Source: Deltaproteobacteria bacterium
GTDB taxonomy: Bacteria; Myxococcota_A; UBA9160; SZUA-336
Assembly: GCA_030624945.1 (NCBI GenBank)
Contig: JAUXJB010000064.1
Coordinates: 1-8,118 of the forward strand
Length of the DNA: 8,118 bases
Direction of reading: 5' to 3'
Shown: one piece after another, positions 1 to 6,673 of the stretch
How positions within the stretch are numbered: position 1 is the first letter of the stretch
How the letters are laid out: the number at the start of each line of letters is the position of its first letter
The notes under the pieces: generated by a model
The model's database searches: none
What the model saw: the letters and a program-made list of their open reading frames with translations, nothing else
Told to the model about the DNA's origin: nothing
Made by a program: the position numbers and the translations under genes

Positions 1-491
1 CGCGTGATGATGTGGCGGCCGGGATGGCTCCGGGCCTCCTCCTCGGAGAGCTCGTGCTGCGCGATCATCTCTCCGACCGCCGAGTGATCACTGGTGAGCT
101 GGGAGAGAACACCACCTCGAAGCAGGTAGATGCGGCTGTCGCCAACGTTCACAAGTGTCGCCATCCTGTCCCCGATCCACATGGCGACCAGGGTCGTACC
201 CATCCCGCGCAGCTCGGGGTTCCGCATGGCCGCCTCCCAGATTTCGCCGTTCGCAAGGCGGACGGCGGAGCGAATGGCAGCGGCGGGATCCCCCGCGGGA
301 CTCTCCTCGAGCGCGTGACAGAAGGAGGTCACTCCGATCTCCGAGGCGCGACGTCCCGCAACGTGGCCACCGAGGCCATCTGCAACCACGAAGAGACCGC
401 GTTCGGGCAGATTGGCGAGGGAGTCCTCGTTGACCTGACGTGTGCACCCGACATCGGTGCCGCCGGCGGAGATGAATCGGAGCTTGGTCAC
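1..491 (-). CDS. PP2C-family Ser/Thr protein phosphatase, N-terminal part (cut by window start)
   Basis: The minus strand from a GTG at 491 encodes 163 complete residues of a PP2C (PrpC/Stp-type) phosphatase and then leaves the window; these metal-dependent enzymes remove phosphate from Ser/Thr in cytoplasmic proteins. Seen directly: the opening VGCTRQVNEDSL (residues 14-25) with the metal-binding E22-D23, VVADGLGGH (35-43) with metal ligands D38-G39, GMGTTL (96-101), and VGDSRIYLLR (116-125) followed by TSDHS (133-137). These are the family motifs in the correct order, and the missing part should be the C-terminal third with the last metal-binding Asp. The GTG start is chosen because it puts the family N-terminus at the usual distance from the first motif; there is no strong Shine-Dalgarno sequence before it, so a start slightly upstream is possible. 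It is transcribed divergently from the response regulator at 678. Its substrate cannot be told from the sequence. Confidence 0.93.
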   Translation of the reverse strand, partial: MTKLRFISAGGTDVGCTRQVNEDSLANLPERGLFVVADGLGGHVAGRRASEIGVTSFCHALEESPAGDPAAAIRSAVRLANGEIWEAAMRNPELRGMGTTLVAMWIGDRMATLVNVGDSRIYLLRGGVLSQLTSDHSAVGEMIAQHELSEEEARSHPGRHIIT

Positions 492-540
492 CGAACTCAG
501 GAATCGGGCTGCTGCGCGGCCGCCTTGACAGGTTCGAGCG

Positions 541-558
541 CAGATTGGCGGAAATCTG
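541..558. promoter_or_regulatory. Perfect 6-bp inverted repeat overlapping an extended -10-like element (possible operator)
   Basis: CAGATT (541-546) and AATCTG (553-558) are exact reverse complements around a 6-base centre (GGCGGA). The right arm overlaps a TGnTATCGT element (557-565) that could serve as an extended -10 for the rightward gene. A repressor-type operator would fit this position, but a 6-bp repeat can arise by chance in 186 bases, and no matching -35 lies at the proper distance. Confidence 0.2.
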
Positions 559-661
559 GTATCGTCCCGCGGCGAGCCCACCCGCACGCGACCATTCAAC
601 CGATCGCGCACTTAACCCGATACAGTCAGCAGCTAAGCCTCTTTTCCGTCTCGAGGTCCGT

Positions 662-666
662 GGAGG
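662..666 (+). promoter_or_regulatory. Ribosome binding site of the response regulator
   Basis: GGAGG lies 11 bases before the ATG at 678. It supports starting the protein at 678 rather than far upstream in the same open frame, and the receiver-domain fold begins right at this ATG. Confidence 0.7.
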
Positions 667-677
667 TTCCGGCCCCA

Positions 678-2036
678 ATGCCCAAGACTCTGCTTCTGGC
701 CGACGATAGCGTGACGATCCAGAAGGTGGTCGGAATCACGTTCGCCAACGAGGACGTCGATCTCGTCACGGCGTCCAACGGCGACGACGCGCTGCGAAAA
801 GCCCGCGAGCTCAAACCGGACCTGGTGATGGCCGACATCGGCATGCCCGGCCTCGACGGTTACGAGCTCTGCGCGGCCATTCGACGGGAGCCGGAGCTCG
901 CTTCGATCCCGGTGCTCTTGCTGACCGGAACCTTCGAGACGTATGACGAGGAACGAGCGGCCGAGGTGGGTGCGAGCGCCTACATTGCCAAGCCGTTCGA
1001 GGCCCAGGCGCTGATCGATCAGGTCTACGCCCTGCTCAACGCTCCCACCGGATCTCAGACGGCCAGCCCAGCTTCGAGCGAGAGCGAGGCAGGAGCCCGC
1101 TCCTCGGAGGACACGTTGGGTGAGACCGTACTTGCGGGCCCGGCGTTCGACCTGAACTCAATGCCCGACCCGCTGGCCCCGCCGGGCGGGAATCCAGCCG
1201 TGTCCGGCCAGAACGATGAGCTGCCGCACGCCGAACCTCCGGATCTGCTCGCAGGAACGACGGGGGGACCGGCGCCCGATCCGGACCCGGAGGCGACGCA
1301 GGTCGCAGAGGGCGACCTCAGCTTCGAGGACATGAAGTTCCAGGACACCCCCCCGGACCCCGGATCGAACACCCAGATCTTTGGCGCGGGCTCGCCCTTA
1401 GGGGCCGGACCTTCCGGCAATACGGGCCTCCCTCCCGCAGACGCTCCGGACCTGGACGCCGCGGGATTCCCCCCCGTTGGGGACGAGATGGGCGAGGAGC
1501 CGGTGGCCGAAACGGTCGATACCGAGCACGGACTCGACCAGAACACCGAGACGAAGTTCTTCGATCCGGTGATCGACGCGCCCACGCGACCGGATCAGGA
1601 CCCGGTCGACGCGGCGAACTGGCCGGCCCGTGAGATCACCGCCGAGCCGAGCGACACCGTGGGGAATCCCGGGCCAATCGCCGATCTGAGCGATGCCCCG
1701 TTGCCGCCCGCAGACATGCCCGCGATCCTCGAGATGCCGGAACTCCTCCCGGACGCCGATCCCCTGTCGGACTCCTCCGTTCGCACCCCCGAGTCCATCG
1801 CCGAGTCCATCCGCATCGACGAGAGCCCATCGGCCACCCAGCAGATGCCGGCGCTCGACCAGGACGCGCTCTCGAGCGCCATCGAGAAGGTGGCCTGGGA
1901 GGCCTTCGGCAACCTCTCCGAACAGCTCGTTCGAGAGGTCGTCAAGAAGGTCGAGGCCATCGCCTGGGAAGTCGTGCCCCAGCTCGCCGAGCGAATGCTC
2001 CAAGAAGAGATCGAGAAGCTCAAGCGCGAACCCTAG
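678..2036 (+). CDS. Response regulator: receiver domain, long acidic Pro-rich linker, repeat-containing helical C-terminus
   Basis: The 452-residue protein begins with a complete CheY-like receiver domain (about residues 1-125): acidic pair D9-D10, phosphoacceptor D53 in ADIGMPGLDGYE, T83 and K105 in the KPF motif. It should therefore accept phosphate from a histidine kinase, but no kinase is in the window. Residues about 128-390 are rich in Pro, Ala, Asp, Glu and Gly and are probably disordered; two short KF-x-D elements stand out in them (K220-F221-x-D223 and K293-F294-x-D296). The end (392-452) is predicted helical and carries two related 23-residue units, with W407-E408 matching W430-E431. 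There is no DNA-binding or enzymatic output domain, so signalling through protein-protein contacts is the likely mode (inference). The tail vaguely resembles the C-terminal assembly region of PopZ-type proteins, but this is unproven. The start is fixed by GGAGG at 662-666. The upstream part of the same open frame is an antisense shadow. Confidence 0.88.
   Translation: MPKTLLLADDSVTIQKVVGITFANEDVDLVTASNGDDALRKARELKPDLVMADIGMPGLDGYELCAAIRREPELASIPVLLLTGTFETYDEERAAEVGASAYIAKPFEAQALIDQVYALLNAPTGSQTASPASSESEAGARSSEDTLGETVLAGPAFDLNSMPDPLAPPGGNPAVSGQNDELPHAEPPDLLAGTTGGPAPDPDPEATQVAEGDLSFEDMKFQDTPPDPGSNTQIFGAGSPLGAGPSGNTGLPPADAPDLDAAGFPPVGDEMGEEPVAETVDTEHGLDQNTETKFFDPVIDAPTRPDQDPVDAANWPAREITAEPSDTVGNPGPIADLSDAPLPPADMPAILEMPELLPDADPLSDSSVRTPESIAESIRIDESPSATQQMPALDQDALSSAIEKVAWEAFGNLSEQLVREVVKKVEAIAWEVVPQLAERMLQEEIEKLKREP
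1884..2021 (+). repeat. Two tandem 23-residue protein repeats in the response regulator tail
   Basis: Residues 403-425 and 426-448 align without gaps. Identical pairs are E403/E426, A406/A429, W407/W430, E408/E431, L413/L436, E415/E438, E420/E443 and K424/K447, and several further pairs are conservative (V405/I428, L417/M440, V418/L441, V422/I445, V425/L448). The similarity is at the protein level, with little DNA identity beyond the GCCTGGGA core, so the duplication is old. The hydrophobic spacing fits amphipathic helices. Confidence 0.6.
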
Positions 2037-2064
2037 GGACTCCTGCTGCGCCGTTCCGTATAGT
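2036..2064 (+). promoter_or_regulatory. Candidate sigma70-type promoter of the nadC operon
   Basis: TATAGT (2059-2064) matches the -10 consensus at five of six positions, and GGGACT (2036-2041), 17 bases upstream, matches -35 at three of six (the central GAC). It lies in the only sizeable gap (2037-2138) before the nadC-birA-coaX run, about 75 bases ahead of nadC. The weak -35 keeps this tentative. Confidence 0.35.
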
Positions 2065-2125
2065 GGGTTCGGGCCCAGCGGTACGGGAGCCCGGTAACTC
2101 GGCGATTCCCCGGAGACCGCAGGCC

Positions 2126-2131
2126 GGGAGG
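2126..2131 (+). promoter_or_regulatory. Ribosome binding site of nadC
   Basis: GGGAGG ends 7 bases before the ATG at 2139, which favours that start over the in-frame ATG at 2148. Confidence 0.75.
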
Positions 2132-2138
2132 CGCTCCG

Positions 2139-2990
2139 ATGCTACACATGCCTGCTCGCTCGACCTGGGTGTGGCTCGTCGACGCCGCACTTGCCGAGGA
2201 TCTCGGCCCGGGGGACGCCACCTCGCTGGCGGTTCTGCCGGAGGGACTGACGGGAAGCGCTCGGATCGAGGCGCGAACCTCGCTCGTGGTCGCCGGCCTG
2301 GCTGTGGCGCAGGAGGTGTTCGAGCGTTGCGGCACTGCCTTCGAGGCCCTCGCGGCGGATGGGGACCTATTGGACCCCGCCAGCGTTCTCGCGGAGGTCT
2401 CTGGCGAGGCGCTTGGGATCCTCTCCGCGGAGCGCACAGCGCTGAACTTCCTGCAGCGGCTCTCGGGAATCGCCACGTTGACCCACGCGTACTGCGACGC
2501 GATCCGGGGAACGCGAGCGGAGATCATCGACACGCGCAAGACGACCCCGGGTTGGCGGCAGCTGGAGAAGTACGCGGTCCGGTGTGGAGGCGGCGGCAAC
2601 CACCGCATGGGCCTCTTCGACGGGATCCTCATCAAGGACAATCACATCGCGGCCGTGGGGAGTATCGGCAGCGCCGTCAAGCTGGCCCGGACCGGGGGTG
2701 CGCGCGGCCTGAAAGTCCGCGTCGAGGTCGAGTCCGTCGAGGCGGCGCGTGAGGCGATCGATGCCGGGGCAGATGCGCTGCTCGTCGACAATCAGCCGCC
2801 CCGCACCATCTCCGAGATCGTCGCCCTCGCGGGGGGTCGGCTGCGCATCGAAGCCAGCGGAGGCGTCACGCTCGAGAGCGTGGCCGAGATCGCCCGCACC
2901 GGCGTCGACGAGATCTCGGTCGGGGCTCTCACGCACTCGGCCCCAGCCGCAGACATCGCCCTCGAATGGAACCCGATCTCTTCTGGCTGA
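2139..2990 (+). CDS. nadC: Nicotinate-nucleotide pyrophosphorylase (quinolinate phosphoribosyltransferase)
   Basis: NadC converts quinolinate and PRPP to nicotinate mononucleotide, CO2 and pyrophosphate, the step at which de novo synthesis joins the common NAD pathway in the cytoplasm. The 283 residues match the usual family length. Visible motifs: EDLGPGDATS (20-29), ERTALNFLQRLSGIAT (98-113), the substrate-binding DTRKTTPG (131-138), CGGGGNHRMGL (149-159), ILIKDNH (163-169), VEVE (195-198), LLVDN (214-218), IEASGGV (237-243) and the closing GALTHS (262-267). All catalytic basic residues expected in these motifs appear intact. The start at 2139 is set by the GGGAGG at 2126-2131. It opens a compact plus-strand run and overlaps birA by 25 bases, so the two are very probably co-transcribed. 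No nadA or nadB lies in the window. Confidence 0.97.
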   Translation: MLHMPARSTWVWLVDAALAEDLGPGDATSLAVLPEGLTGSARIEARTSLVVAGLAVAQEVFERCGTAFEALAADGDLLDPASVLAEVSGEALGILSAERTALNFLQRLSGIATLTHAYCDAIRGTRAEIIDTRKTTPGWRQLEKYAVRCGGGGNHRMGLFDGILIKDNHIAAVGSIGSAVKLARTGGARGLKVRVEVESVEAAREAIDAGADALLVDNQPPRTISEIVALAGGRLRIEASGGVTLESVAEIARTGVDEISVGALTHSAPAADIALEWNPISSG

Positions 2991-3766
2991 AGCCGGCTAC
3001 GCGCTGGATCGGCACCTGGCTCGAGGTCTACCCGGAGGTGGAGTCGACCAATCTGGTGGCGGAGAGACTCGCGGCAGAGGGCGCGCCCGAAGGCACTCTG
3101 GTCCTGGCGGATCGGCAGACGGCGGGCCGTGGACGCCTCGGCCGGAGCTTCCACTCGCCGGGCGGCCTGGGCCTCTACATGTCCCTCATCCTGCGCCCCG
3201 AGCTGCCCGGGAGCCACGTTCACCAGTACATCTTCGTGGCGGCGGCCGCCCTCGCCGATTGCCTGCGGACCCAGCTTCCCGATTCGGTCCCGGTGGGGAT
3301 CAAATGGCCGAACGACATACAGCTCGCGGGTCGCAAGACGAGCGGGATCAACCTCCCCGTCCAGCTCCACGGGGACCGTATCTCCTCGGCCGTGCTGGGC
3401 ATAGGGGTGAACCTGAACAACTCACCGGACGACTTTCCGCCGGAACTCCGGGAGACCGCGACGAGCTTGCTCATCGCCGGCGGCTCGCCCGTGCCGCGAA
3501 CCCCGTTTGCCGAGGCCCTGCTGCTGCGGCTCGAGGACGAGATCGAGACGCTTCGATCCCGCGGGTTCGAGAGGGTCTTGGACGATTGGCAGAAATTCTT
3601 CAGAATGCGGGGAGCGCGTGTGCGCATCGGAGGCCCGGGAACCGGTCGAGAAGTCGAGGGGACCATCGAGGGTGTGGATTCCGATGGCGCCCTCCTCCTG
3701 CGGGAGAACGGCAGACTGGAGAAGATCCTGGCGGGAGATGTAACCGTGCTCGAGAGCGAAGAGTGA
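2966..3766 (+). CDS. birA: Biotin--[acetyl-CoA carboxylase] ligase, class I (no DNA-binding domain)
   Basis: This 266-residue enzyme activates biotin with ATP to biotinyl-AMP and attaches it to the lysine of biotin carboxyl carrier proteins. Seen directly: VESTN (25-29), GRGRLGRSF (54-62; the biotinyl-AMP-binding loop), KWPND (113-117), K124-TSGI with the lysine typical of biotin binding, GIGVNLN (145-151), and a small C-terminal SH3-like beta region (about 215-262). The catalytic domain begins near residue 20 and there is no N-terminal winged helix, so unlike E. coli BirA it should not act as the repressor of biotin genes. After the K-x-x-GI motif the protein reads NLPVQL instead of the more usual L-V-E, a local divergence. 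The ATG at 2966 lies inside nadC (25-base overlap) and has no strong ribosome site of its own, so translational coupling is likely. coaX starts 7 bases after its stop. Confidence 0.95.
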   Translation: MEPDLFWLKPATRWIGTWLEVYPEVESTNLVAERLAAEGAPEGTLVLADRQTAGRGRLGRSFHSPGGLGLYMSLILRPELPGSHVHQYIFVAAAALADCLRTQLPDSVPVGIKWPNDIQLAGRKTSGINLPVQLHGDRISSAVLGIGVNLNNSPDDFPPELRETATSLLIAGGSPVPRTPFAEALLLRLEDEIETLRSRGFERVLDDWQKFFRMRGARVRIGGPGTGREVEGTIEGVDSDGALLLRENGRLEKILAGDVTVLESEE

Positions 3767-3773
3767 GCGAAGC

Positions 3774-4547
3774 GTGCTGCTAGCGATCGACATCGGCAAT
3801 ACACACGTCGCACTCGGACTGTTCAGCGGTTCGCAGCTCGTACATCACTGGCGACTCGGCACGAACAGGCACTACACCTCCGACGAGGTGGCTGCACTCG
3901 TGCGGTCCCTCTTCGAACTCTCGGAAGTGGATCGCAGCGAGGTGCACAGAGCGATCATCTCCTGTGTCGTCCCCCCGCTACTCCCCATCTTCGAGCGCAC
4001 ATGCACAAAGCTCATACAGAGTCCGCCATTGGTCGTCGGACCTGGCACTCGGTCGGGGATATCGATCCGCGTAGACAACCCCAAAGAGGTGGGAGCAGAT
4101 CGCATCGCGAACTCGGTAGCTGCCTACCATCTGCTCGGAGGCCCCGCCATTGCGATCGATTTCGGAACCGCGACCAGCTTTGACTGCATCTCGGAAGACG
4201 GAGAGTTCATCGGTGGAGCGATCTTCCCCGGCGTGCTGATCTCCCTCGATGCCCTGATCGCGGGCGCCTCGAAGCTCGGGAGCGTGGAGATCGTTCGGCC
4301 GCCCGCCGTGATCGGCCGAAACACGACGCACAACCTGCAATCGGGCATGCTGTACGGGTACGCTGGTATGGTGGACAGCATGGTCGGCCGCATTCGGAAG
4401 GAGCTCGGTGAGCATGCCCAGGTCGTCGCGACCGGGGGCCTGGCGGGCCTGATCGCTTCCGAGGCCCAGACCATCCGTCGGATCGAGCCCTTTCTCACCC
4501 TGGAAGGGCTTCGCTACATCTACGAACTCAACCCGGAGCCACGCTAG
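3774..4547 (+). CDS. coaX: Type III pantothenate kinase
   Basis: CoaX phosphorylates pantothenate to 4'-phosphopantothenate, the first committed step of coenzyme A synthesis; the type III form belongs to the ASKHA fold, usually needs a monovalent cation and is insensitive to CoA feedback. The 257 residues show the phosphate-binding DIGNTH (6-11) at the N-terminus, the pantothenate-binding NPKEVGADR (102-110) with catalytic D109, DFGTATSFD (129-137), GGAIFPG (147-153), ATGGLA near residue 220 and a terminal LTLEGL. Length and motifs are those of a complete, active family member. The start is a GTG at 3774, because the family N-terminus begins immediately there; the preceding bases carry no clear Shine-Dalgarno sequence, which fits coupling to birA, whose stop is 7 bases upstream. 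The nadC-birA-coaX order recurs in delta-type bacteria, from general knowledge. Confidence 0.96.
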   Translation: MLLAIDIGNTHVALGLFSGSQLVHHWRLGTNRHYTSDEVAALVRSLFELSEVDRSEVHRAIISCVVPPLLPIFERTCTKLIQSPPLVVGPGTRSGISIRVDNPKEVGADRIANSVAAYHLLGGPAIAIDFGTATSFDCISEDGEFIGGAIFPGVLISLDALIAGASKLGSVEIVRPPAVIGRNTTHNLQSGMLYGYAGMVDSMVGRIRKELGEHAQVVATGGLAGLIASEAQTIRRIEPFLTLEGLRYIYELNPEPR

Positions 4548-4558
4548 AACGGCGATCT

Positions 4559-4566
4559 GGGAGGAA
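4559..4566 (+). promoter_or_regulatory. Ribosome binding site of the EF-G-like gene
   Basis: GGGAGGAA precedes the ATG at 4577 by 10 bases within the 29-base gap after coaX. A second purine run (GGGGGA, 4568-4573) lies nearer the start. The strength of this site suggests translation independent of coaX even if the mRNA is shared. Confidence 0.6.
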
Positions 4567-4576
4567 CGGGGGATCC

Positions 4577-6634
4577 ATGAGCACGAGTTTTGCGCTGGTT
4601 GGACATGGGGGCGACGGCAAGACAACGCTCGCCGACTCGCTCTTGATGGCGGCAGGCGTGACAAATCGCCTCGGGAGTGTCGAGGACGGGTCCTCTTACA
4701 TGAACTGGCTTCCCGAAGAGAAGACCCGCAGGGTTACGATCTCTGCATCGGTGTGCAGCTTCGAACACGACGGGAACCTCTTCTGTGCGATCGACGCGCC
4801 GGGGGACGCCAACTTTGCCGGCGAGATGGTCGCTGCCCTCAACGCGGTCGACAACGCGGTTCTGGTGCTCTCTGCGCGCGAAGGCGCCCGAATCGGTACG
4901 GAGCGTGCCTTCCAGCAGGCGCGGCAGCGCGGGATCGCGGTTACGGCCGTCGTGAACAAGATGGACCTCGATCGAGCGGACTTCGATGCGTGTGCGAGTC
5001 AGCTCGAGGAGATGCTGGGCGTCCGGGTGGTCAAGCTGCACCTTCCGCTGGGGGCGGCCGACACCTTCGAGGGCTATGTCGACCTCCTCTCGGGCAAGGT
5101 GCACCGCTACGCTGACGACGGCTCTGGCAAAGTGGAGATTTCCGATGCCACAGGCGACCTGGCCGAAGAGGTGGAGTCGCAACACATGGAGATGGTGGAA
5201 GCGGTAGCCGAGGCGGACGACTCGGTGCTCGAGAAATACCTCGAGGAGGTCGAGATCACCGACCAGGAGGTGATCGAGACCCTCCGCAGGGGACTGCGCG
5301 AAGGCACCCTCCTGCCGCTGCTCTGCGCGTGCGCATCCAAGAACATCGGTGGAGACGCTCTGCTACAAGCTGTCGCGCGCTTCTTCCCAACGGCCAGTGA
5401 CGTCCCCGCTCGGAGCGCGGAGCGAGGCGGGGAAGATGTCGAGCTCGCGCCCGACGAGAACGGACCTCTCGCCGCGCTCGTGTTCAAGTCGGTCGCGGAC
5501 CGCTACACCGGGATGCTCTCGGTGCTGCGCGTCTTCTCGGGAAAGCTGGAGGTCGACTCGACGGTCTCCAACGCACGCACCGGATCGCGTGAGCGGATCA
5601 CGAAGCTGCTGCGCGTGACGGGCGATCACACCGAGGAGATATCCGCGGTGAGACCCGGGGAGATCGCGGCCGTCCCAAAGCTCAAAGACACTCGCACCGG
5701 CGATACGCTGTGCGCGGAGCGTGACAAGCTAGTGGTGCCCGCAGTGCCGCCACCCGCGGGCGTGATCTCGTTTGCCGTCGAGGCCACCACCAAGGGAGAA
5801 GAGGACAAAGTCTTCGAGTCCCTCAATCGACTGGTCGAGGAAGACCCCAGCCTCAAGCTGGGACGGGACGAGCGAACGGGCGAGTTCCTCCTGACGGGAC
5901 TGGGTCAGCTCCACACCGAGGTGACGCTCGAGAAGCTCCGACGGCTGTTCGGAGTCGACGTGACCCTCAAGCCTCCCAAGGTGCCCTACCTGGAGACCAT
6001 CAAGGGCCGCGCGGAGAACATCGAGGGCAAGCTCAAGAAGCAATCCGGCGGTCGCGGTCAGTTCGGTGTCTGCTACCTGACGGTGGAGCCCGGCGAGCGC
6101 GGCTCTGGAGTCGACTTCCTCGACGAGATCGTGGGAGGATCGATCCCCCGCCAGTTCATCCCGGCCGTGAAGAAGGGCGTCCGAGAGGCGTGCGAGCGCG
6201 GAACCTTCGCCGGTTATCCGCTGACCGACATCGTCGTCCACTGCATCGATGGGAAACACCACAGCGTCGACAGCTCCGAAATGGCCTTCAAGACCGCGGG
6301 GAGCCTGGGCATCAAAGCCGCAGTCGCCGCGGCGAAGCCGATCTTGCTCGAGCCCGTGATGAACCTCGAGGTGAGCGTGTCGGACGAGTACGTCGGCGAC
6401 GTCATGGGCGACCTGAACAGTCGCCGCGGCAAGGTCGCAGGCGTCGATGCCCGGGGGCACGTCCAGGTCGTCAAGGCACAGGTCCCGATGGCCGAAGTTC
6501 TGAGGTACGCATCCGAACTCACCAGCATGACGGGCGGCCAGGGCGACTTCTCGATGGATTTCTCCCACTACGAGGAGGTGCCTACGGCCATTCAGGTGAA
6601 GATTGCGGCGCAGGCTGCGGGGTCTGACGACTGA
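4577..6634 (+). CDS. fusA: Elongation factor G-like GTPase (EF-G2 / FusA2 type)
   Basis: This 685-residue protein has the full five-domain EF-G layout: GTPase domain with G' insertion (about 5-280), domain II (298-385), III (395-465), IV (470-595, with GKLKKQSGGRGQFG at 484-497 and the tip motif DGKHHSVDSSEMAF) and V (596-672). GTP-binding motifs are GHGGDGKT (9-16), NKMD (127-130) and ASK (253-255). It differs from housekeeping EF-G: the P-loop is GHGGDGKT instead of GHIDAGKT, the switch I RGITI is replaced by RRVTI, and the G3 motif reads DAPGDANF, so the conserved His is Asp77. Such changes are typical of the EF-G2 paralogue group, of which Thermus thermophilus EF-G-2 is a known member. 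Its location away from rpsL, rpsG and tuf also points to a paralogue. EF-G2 proteins bind GTP and ribosomes, but their physiological role is unclear. The canonical fusA should lie elsewhere in the genome. Confidence 0.92.
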   Translation: MSTSFALVGHGGDGKTTLADSLLMAAGVTNRLGSVEDGSSYMNWLPEEKTRRVTISASVCSFEHDGNLFCAIDAPGDANFAGEMVAALNAVDNAVLVLSAREGARIGTERAFQQARQRGIAVTAVVNKMDLDRADFDACASQLEEMLGVRVVKLHLPLGAADTFEGYVDLLSGKVHRYADDGSGKVEISDATGDLAEEVESQHMEMVEAVAEADDSVLEKYLEEVEITDQEVIETLRRGLREGTLLPLLCACASKNIGGDALLQAVARFFPTASDVPARSAERGGEDVELAPDENGPLAALVFKSVADRYTGMLSVLRVFSGKLEVDSTVSNARTGSRERITKLLRVTGDHTEEISAVRPGEIAAVPKLKDTRTGDTLCAERDKLVVPAVPPPAGVISFAVEATTKGEEDKVFESLNRLVEEDPSLKLGRDERTGEFLLTGLGQLHTEVTLEKLRRLFGVDVTLKPPKVPYLETIKGRAENIEGKLKKQSGGRGQFGVCYLTVEPGERGSGVDFLDEIVGGSIPRQFIPAVKKGVREACERGTFAGYPLTDIVVHCIDGKHHSVDSSEMAFKTAGSLGIKAAVAAAKPILLEPVMNLEVSVSDEYVGDVMGDLNSRRGKVAGVDARGHVQVVKAQVPMAEVLRYASELTSMTGGQGDFSMDFSHYEEVPTAIQVKIAAQAAGSDD

Positions 6635-6664
6635 CCCGAGGCGCGGGCGGGGCGGCTGTGGAGC

Positions 6665-6670
6665 GGAGGG
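6665..6670 (+). promoter_or_regulatory. Ribosome binding site supporting a GTG start at 6674
   Basis: GGAGGG ends 3 bases before the GTG at 6674. The spacing is short but usable. The next in-frame start (ATG at 6761) would remove the first 29 residues and has no comparable site. Confidence 0.5.
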
Positions 6671-6673
6671 ACC

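Larger units (their letters stand above)
492..677. other. Divergent intergenic region between the PP2C gene and the response regulator
   Basis: These 186 bases hold the 5' regions of two divergent genes. A plus-strand reading frame stays open through this stretch and through the PP2C gene, but upstream of 678 its translation matches no receiver-domain sequence and lies codon-for-codon opposite the PP2C gene, so I treat it as non-coding on the plus strand. The stretch contains an exact TTGACA at 525-530, an extended -10-like TGGTATCGT at 557-565 and a 6-bp inverted repeat at 541-558. The TTGACA and the -10-like element are 29 bp apart, so they do not form one promoter. No convincing promoter was found for the minus-strand gene. 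Confidence 0.6.

Noticed and set aside
525..565. TTGACA (525-530) paired with TATCGT (560-565) as a promoter
   Set aside because: The spacing is 29 bases, far from 16-18, and no good -10 sits at the right distance from TTGACA.
12..677. Upstream extension of the response regulator frame (222 extra codons)
   Set aside because: It is codon-aligned antisense to the PP2C gene and stays open for the same compositional reason. The receiver fold and a GGAGG site place the true start at 678.
88..678. A 196-codon minus-strand frame overlapping the PP2C gene
   Set aside because: It is Arg/Ser/Pro-rich without motifs and out of frame with the clear PP2C motifs on the same strand.
2070..2093. Possible rho-independent terminator after the response regulator
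   Set aside because: The stem CGGGC/GCCCG is only 5 bp with a 14-base loop and no following T-run.
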